From Terriglobia bacterium (GTDB taxonomy: Bacteria; Acidobacteriota; Terriglobia; Bryobacterales; Bryobacteraceae): DNA of 64,000 nucleotides. How positions within the stretch are numbered: the stretch's first letter is position 1; each line of letters opens with the position of its first letter. A model generated the notes under the pieces. The model was not told the origin of the DNA, did no database searches, and was given only the letters and a program-made list of their open reading frames with translations. The translations under genes were made by a program, and so were the position numbers. The stretch spans positions 99,346 to 163,345 of the forward strand of contig JAIQFK010000016.1 in assembly GCA_020073305.1 (NCBI GenBank), in the 5' to 3' direction. This document shows positions 62,273 to 64,000 of the stretch, piece by piece.

Positions 62273-62404
62273 ATGAGCATTGAGAGAAACCAGACCGCCC
62301 ATTACCGCTCAGTTCGTCATGCGTTTCAATACAACGGCGTCTGGATCGAACGCATCCCGCTCCTTGGGATTCTCTGTGGAGCACTCATGCTTCGCCATCC
62401 CTAA
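62273..62404 (+). CDS. 43-aa protein, probably truncated by repeat insertion
   Basis: An ATG at 62273, 6 bp after the broken membrane protein gene, opens a 43-codon frame (MSIERNQTAHYRSVRHAFQ, then a hydrophobic end). The stop codon is inside the CCTAATCCC that begins a repeated element, so the original gene probably continued further and lost its end. No family recognised. Confidence 0.4.
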   Translation: MSIERNQTAHYRSVRHAFQYNGVWIERIPLLGILCGALMLRHP

Positions 62405-62471
62405 TCCCAACAGTCACACCTGACCCTTCTGCCCGCCGTGGACAGGGGTGCCCGTCCGCTTTGCAGCCGCT

Positions 62472-62819
62472 TCACCGGTGGTCCGCTTTGGCCCAGCCCT
62501 CACTCTTTTCCAGGGCGTGGAACGCCTTCGATACCTCCTTGGCCATCTTCACGTTGAACGTGCCCTTCTCGTTGTATTCGCGCGCGAAGGCTGTCCAGAG
62601 GTCGACAAACGCCTGCGTTTTCGACCGGAACTGCTTTTCCTTGGACTGAGCGTCCTCTGGTTTGATGATGGGCGGGTCGAATTGGTCTTCGATGGCGCGA
62701 CTGCCCGGCGACCCTCTGTCTACATCCCTTAGGTAATGCTCATGGGCCGGCGATTGGGCCGCCGCCGGAAACGGCGCCATGCAAACGAGCACAAACAAGC
62801 TGAGCACCGTGCTTCTCAC
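62472..62819 (-). CDS. small exported protein of unknown function
   Basis: A 115-aa protein with a signal peptide (MRSTVLSLFVLVCMAPFPAAAQ) and a charged mature part (PPIIKPEDAQSKEKQF, then TFNVKMAKEVSKAFHALEK). GGAG stands 8 bp before the GTG start at 62819. The first 65 codons and the upstream region lie inside a duplicated 397-bp segment; a second, truncated copy is at 62982-63311. This copy looks intact. Function unknown. Confidence 0.6.
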   Translation of the reverse strand: MRSTVLSLFVLVCMAPFPAAAQSPAHEHYLRDVDRGSPGSRAIEDQFDPPIIKPEDAQSKEKQFRSKTQAFVDLWTAFAREYNEKGTFNVKMAKEVSKAFHALEKSEGWAKADHR

Positions 62820-63021
62820 TCGTGATTCTCCAAGTTGTCAGTGTCTTCAGCTCAACAAGGAGCAGCGAACGTTAGAAGGGTTCTGGGTATCCACAATAAA
62901 ATCGGCTCGTTCTGCTGTCAAGATCCCATCGAGATCATAGAATTTTTTTATGGAAAACGATGGGGACTGGCTCCACTGTCCCTAGTCCCAACAGTCACAC
63001 CCGGCCGGACTGCTCGTCGTG
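62625..63021. repeat. 397-bp direct repeat, copy 1
   Basis: Matches 63117-63513 at an offset of 492 bp without gaps; eight mismatches were counted by eye. It carries the 5' part of the exported-protein gene, its upstream region and a REP-like end (CCTAGTCCCAACAG). Confidence 0.95.
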
Positions 63022-63022
63022 C

Positions 63023-63044
63023 GGGAAAATCGTGGGGAAAATCG
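63023..63044 (+). repeat. two tandem GGGAAAATCG units
   Basis: Two copies of GGGAAAATCG (63023-63032 and 63035-63044), the same unit that appears four times at 63701-63742. The second runs into the inverted repeat at 63039. Confidence 0.85.
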
Positions 63045-63109
63045 GGACAGTACACTCAAATCGAATTTCTGAAAGGCTCTGCCCGTAATTGAGTGTACTG
63101 TCCCGATTT
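63039..63109. repeat. 21-bp perfect inverted repeat, REP-like element
   Basis: Bases 63039-63059 and 63089-63109 are perfect reverse complements (AAATCGGGACAGTACACTCAA and its complement) around a 29-nt loop. GGGACAGTAC occurs again near 63743. Such GGGACAG palindromes resemble REP elements mobilised by IS200-like RAYT transposases; no transposase is seen in the window. Confidence 0.9.
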
Positions 63110-63116
63110 CGTCGTC

Positions 63117-63513
63117 CCGGAACTGCTTTTCCTTGGACTGAGCGTCCTCTGGTTTGATGATGGGCGGGTCGAATTGGTCTTCGATGGCGCGACTGCCCGG
63201 CGACCCTCTGTCTACATCCCTTAGGTAATGCTCATGGGCCGGCGATTGGGCCGCCGCCGGAAACGGCGCCATGCAAACGAGCACAAACAAGCTGAGCATC
63301 ATGCTTCTCATCCGTAATTCTCCAAGTTGTCAGTGTGTTCTGCTCAACAAGGAGCAGCGAACGTTAGAAGGGTTCTGGGTATCCACAATAAAATCGGCTC
63401 GTTCTGCTGTCAAGATCCCATCGAGATCATAGAATTTTTTTATGGAAAACGATGGGGACTGGCTCCACTGTCCCTAATCCCAACAGTCACACCCGGCCGG
63501 ACTGCTCGTCGTG
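63117..63513. repeat. 397-bp direct repeat, copy 2
   Basis: The second copy of the segment at 62625-63021. The differences cluster in the region just before and after the start of the exported-protein gene. It ends at a REP-like hairpin (63513-63530). The 200 bp between the pseudogene start at 63311 and 63513 contain no other gene. Confidence 0.95.
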
Positions 63514-63530
63514 GACAGTGGTGCCTGTCC
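63513..63530. repeat. REP-like hairpin GGACAG-N6-CTGTCC
   Basis: A perfect 6-bp stem with a 6-nt loop (TGGTGC) at the junction between repeat copy 2 and the PIN-domain relic. A degenerate relative, GGACAGGGGTGCCCGTCC, stands near 62442-62459. Confidence 0.8.
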
Positions 63531-63540
63531 CCGTCCCCCC

Positions 63541-63647
63541 TGCCGACTTGGTGATCGCAACCGCAGGACCGTACGTTGCAATCCGTCGGGCTTCAAAGTC
63601 GCGCCGGCGACGATGTTGGTGTCGATGACGAGCCGAAGCCGAATCAT
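63541..63647 (-). pseudogene. PIN-domain toxin relic, N-terminal end
   Basis: Translation from the ATG at 63647 reads MIRLRLVIDTNIVAGATLKP, the first strand of a PIN domain with the catalytic Asp in IDTN, then DGLQRTVLRL. The expected continuation AITKSA is in another frame, so one base seems lost, and everything beyond 63541 is replaced by repeat sequence. The complete toxin would be about 130-140 residues of a VapC-like nuclease. Confidence 0.65.
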
Positions 63648-63700
63648 CCGAGCTTCGGTTTTTGAGCGCGAGCGCCTTTGATGATCTGGTCAATCCGCCG
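63644..63700 (-). pseudogene. antitoxin relic, C-terminal end
   Basis: The frame ending in RRIDQIIKGARAQKPKLG stops with a TGA that overlaps the PIN relic's ATG (ATGA), as in intact antitoxin-toxin pairs. The 5' part is replaced by the GGGAAAATCG repeats from 63701. Only about 18 codons remain. Confidence 0.5.
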
Positions 63701-63742
63701 GGGAAAATCGCGGGGAAAATCGGGAAAATCGCGGGAAAATCG
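63701..63742 (+). repeat. four tandem GGGAAAATCG units
   Basis: Units at 63701-63710, 63713-63722, 63722-63731 and 63733-63742, separated by 0-2 bases or overlapping by one. They are followed by GGGACAGTACTGG, as at the inverted repeat near 63042. Confidence 0.85.
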
Positions 63743-63793
63743 GGACAGTACTGGACTGCACCCTTGTGCTGAGGCACAGAAATTAGGGACAGG

Positions 63794-63958
63794 TTACCAT
63801 TCGCTGACAAGTCGTTGCCAGCGCTCAAACCGCGGTGAATACTGAGGGCGGTTGGTGAAGCGGAAGCGGGCTCTGCTGGAGAGCAACCCGCCAAGGAATA
63901 GCCAGCCCGGAAACTCATCGCGGACGATGAGCAGGGCGTGGTCCTTGGGCTGCGCCCT
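63794..63958 (-). pseudogene. open 54-codon fragment at right edge, unrecognised
   Basis: The frame between stops ends at TAA 63794-63796 with RFRFTNRPQYSPRFERWQR and LVSEW; the upstream part contains HALLIVRDEFPGWLFLGG. It reads like the C-terminal end of a real protein, but no start is present and no family was recognised. Its stop lies inside a GGTTACC/GGGACAGG repeat motif (63782-63797), so it may be a gene end overwritten by a REP element. The remaining bases to 64000 show nothing. Confidence 0.3.
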
Positions 63959-64000
63959 TCAGCTTCGCCCGGGGCCGACCAACGGGAGGCGGCACCCCGG

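Larger units (their letters stand above)
62982..63311 (-). pseudogene. truncated duplicate of the small exported-protein gene
   Basis: The first 65 residues are nearly identical to the protein at 62472-62819, starting here with ATG instead of GTG. Beyond the edge of the duplication the frame runs into unrelated sequence made of the inverted repeat at 63039-63109 and the end of repeat copy 1, giving 44 residues without protein character. It is a duplication by-product. Confidence 0.85.

Noticed and set aside
62835..63554. two similar 75-85-aa plus-strand frames in the duplicated segment
   Set aside because: They cover the region upstream of the exported-protein gene in both repeat copies and lead into repeat sequence; no ribosome site or domain.
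63023..63742. GGGAAAATCG units as a CRISPR array
   Set aside because: Units are only 10 bp with 0-2 bp between them, without spacers of uniform length and without cas genes.
63487..63918. 143-aa minus-strand frame at the right end
   Set aside because: It runs through repeats (giving IFPIFPAIFP) and through the PIN relic in the wrong frame, so it is not a gene.

Overview
The window is GC-rich bacterial chromosome from a Gram-negative (outer-membrane) organism. The mix of genes points to an acidobacterium, most like the Solibacter/Bryobacter group: paired DUF1549/DUF1553 and DUF1501 genes, a MerR-TPR fusion, a PEP-CTERM-type protein, many overlapping start/stop codons and many GTG/TTG starts. 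This placement is inference from gene content; no rRNA or tRNA was seen. Coding density is high up to about 61.4 kb, after which the sequence becomes decayed and repeat-rich.

Layout. 0.2-2.4 kb (minus): exported DUF4331 protein and a HEAT-repeat protein. 2.5-7.6 kb (minus): a compact signalling/envelope operon of OmpR-type regulator, single receiver domain, porin, type 1 copper (cupredoxin) protein and histidine kinase, the last four genes overlapping. 7.8-11 kb: OB-fold-like lipoprotein, RelE/ParE-type toxin with antitoxin, SH3 lipoprotein, and a MerR-TPR fusion regulator. 11.1-18.9 kb (plus): two-component system followed by TolC, membrane-fusion and RND pump genes, with the same hexamer-N5-hexamer direct repeat before the regulator and before tolC. 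19.0-23.7 kb (plus): an iron-uptake operon of FTR1 permease fused to a DUF2318 cysteine domain, two FtsX-type permeases, and an ABC ATPase fused to a DtxR-type iron-sensing domain. 24.2-25.5 kb: thioredoxin reductase and RidA. 25.6-31.2 kb: cytochrome c/DUF1549/LamG/DUF1553 protein, DUF1501 protein and an exported unknown. 31.3-35.0 kb (plus): XRE regulator, NfeD-like protein, flotillin, PspA and a short beta-carbonic-anhydrase-like protein, behind a palindrome-rich promoter. 35-45.3 kb: mixed housekeeping genes (dGTPase-like, YfgM-like, MerR, MFS, Gfo/Idh/MocA, HAD, DUF885, aminoglycoside-phosphotransferase-like, histidine phosphatase). 45.3-52.9 kb (minus): TamA/BamA-like, SurA-like and TamB-like genes as one overlapping operon. 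52.9-61.4 kb: ThiF/MoeB, hemerythrin, beta-lactamase-TPR, GH30-like hydrolase, zinc-ribbon/DUF2007, PEP-CTERM, VOC, DinB and an exported unknown. 61.5-64 kb: frameshifted and truncated genes, a 397-bp direct duplication, REP-like palindromes, and a relic of a PIN-domain toxin-antitoxin pair.

The most notable system is the iron operon at 19-23.7 kb. It matches in gene order the FTR1/P19/DUF2318/FtsX/FtsX/ATPase iron uptake systems known from Campylobacter, but has no P19 gene, has the permease and DUF2318 parts fused, and carries a metal-sensing DtxR dimerisation domain on the ATPase. Two MerR-family proteins in the window (10.1 kb and 38.0 kb) also share an unfamiliar module after their DNA-binding domain.
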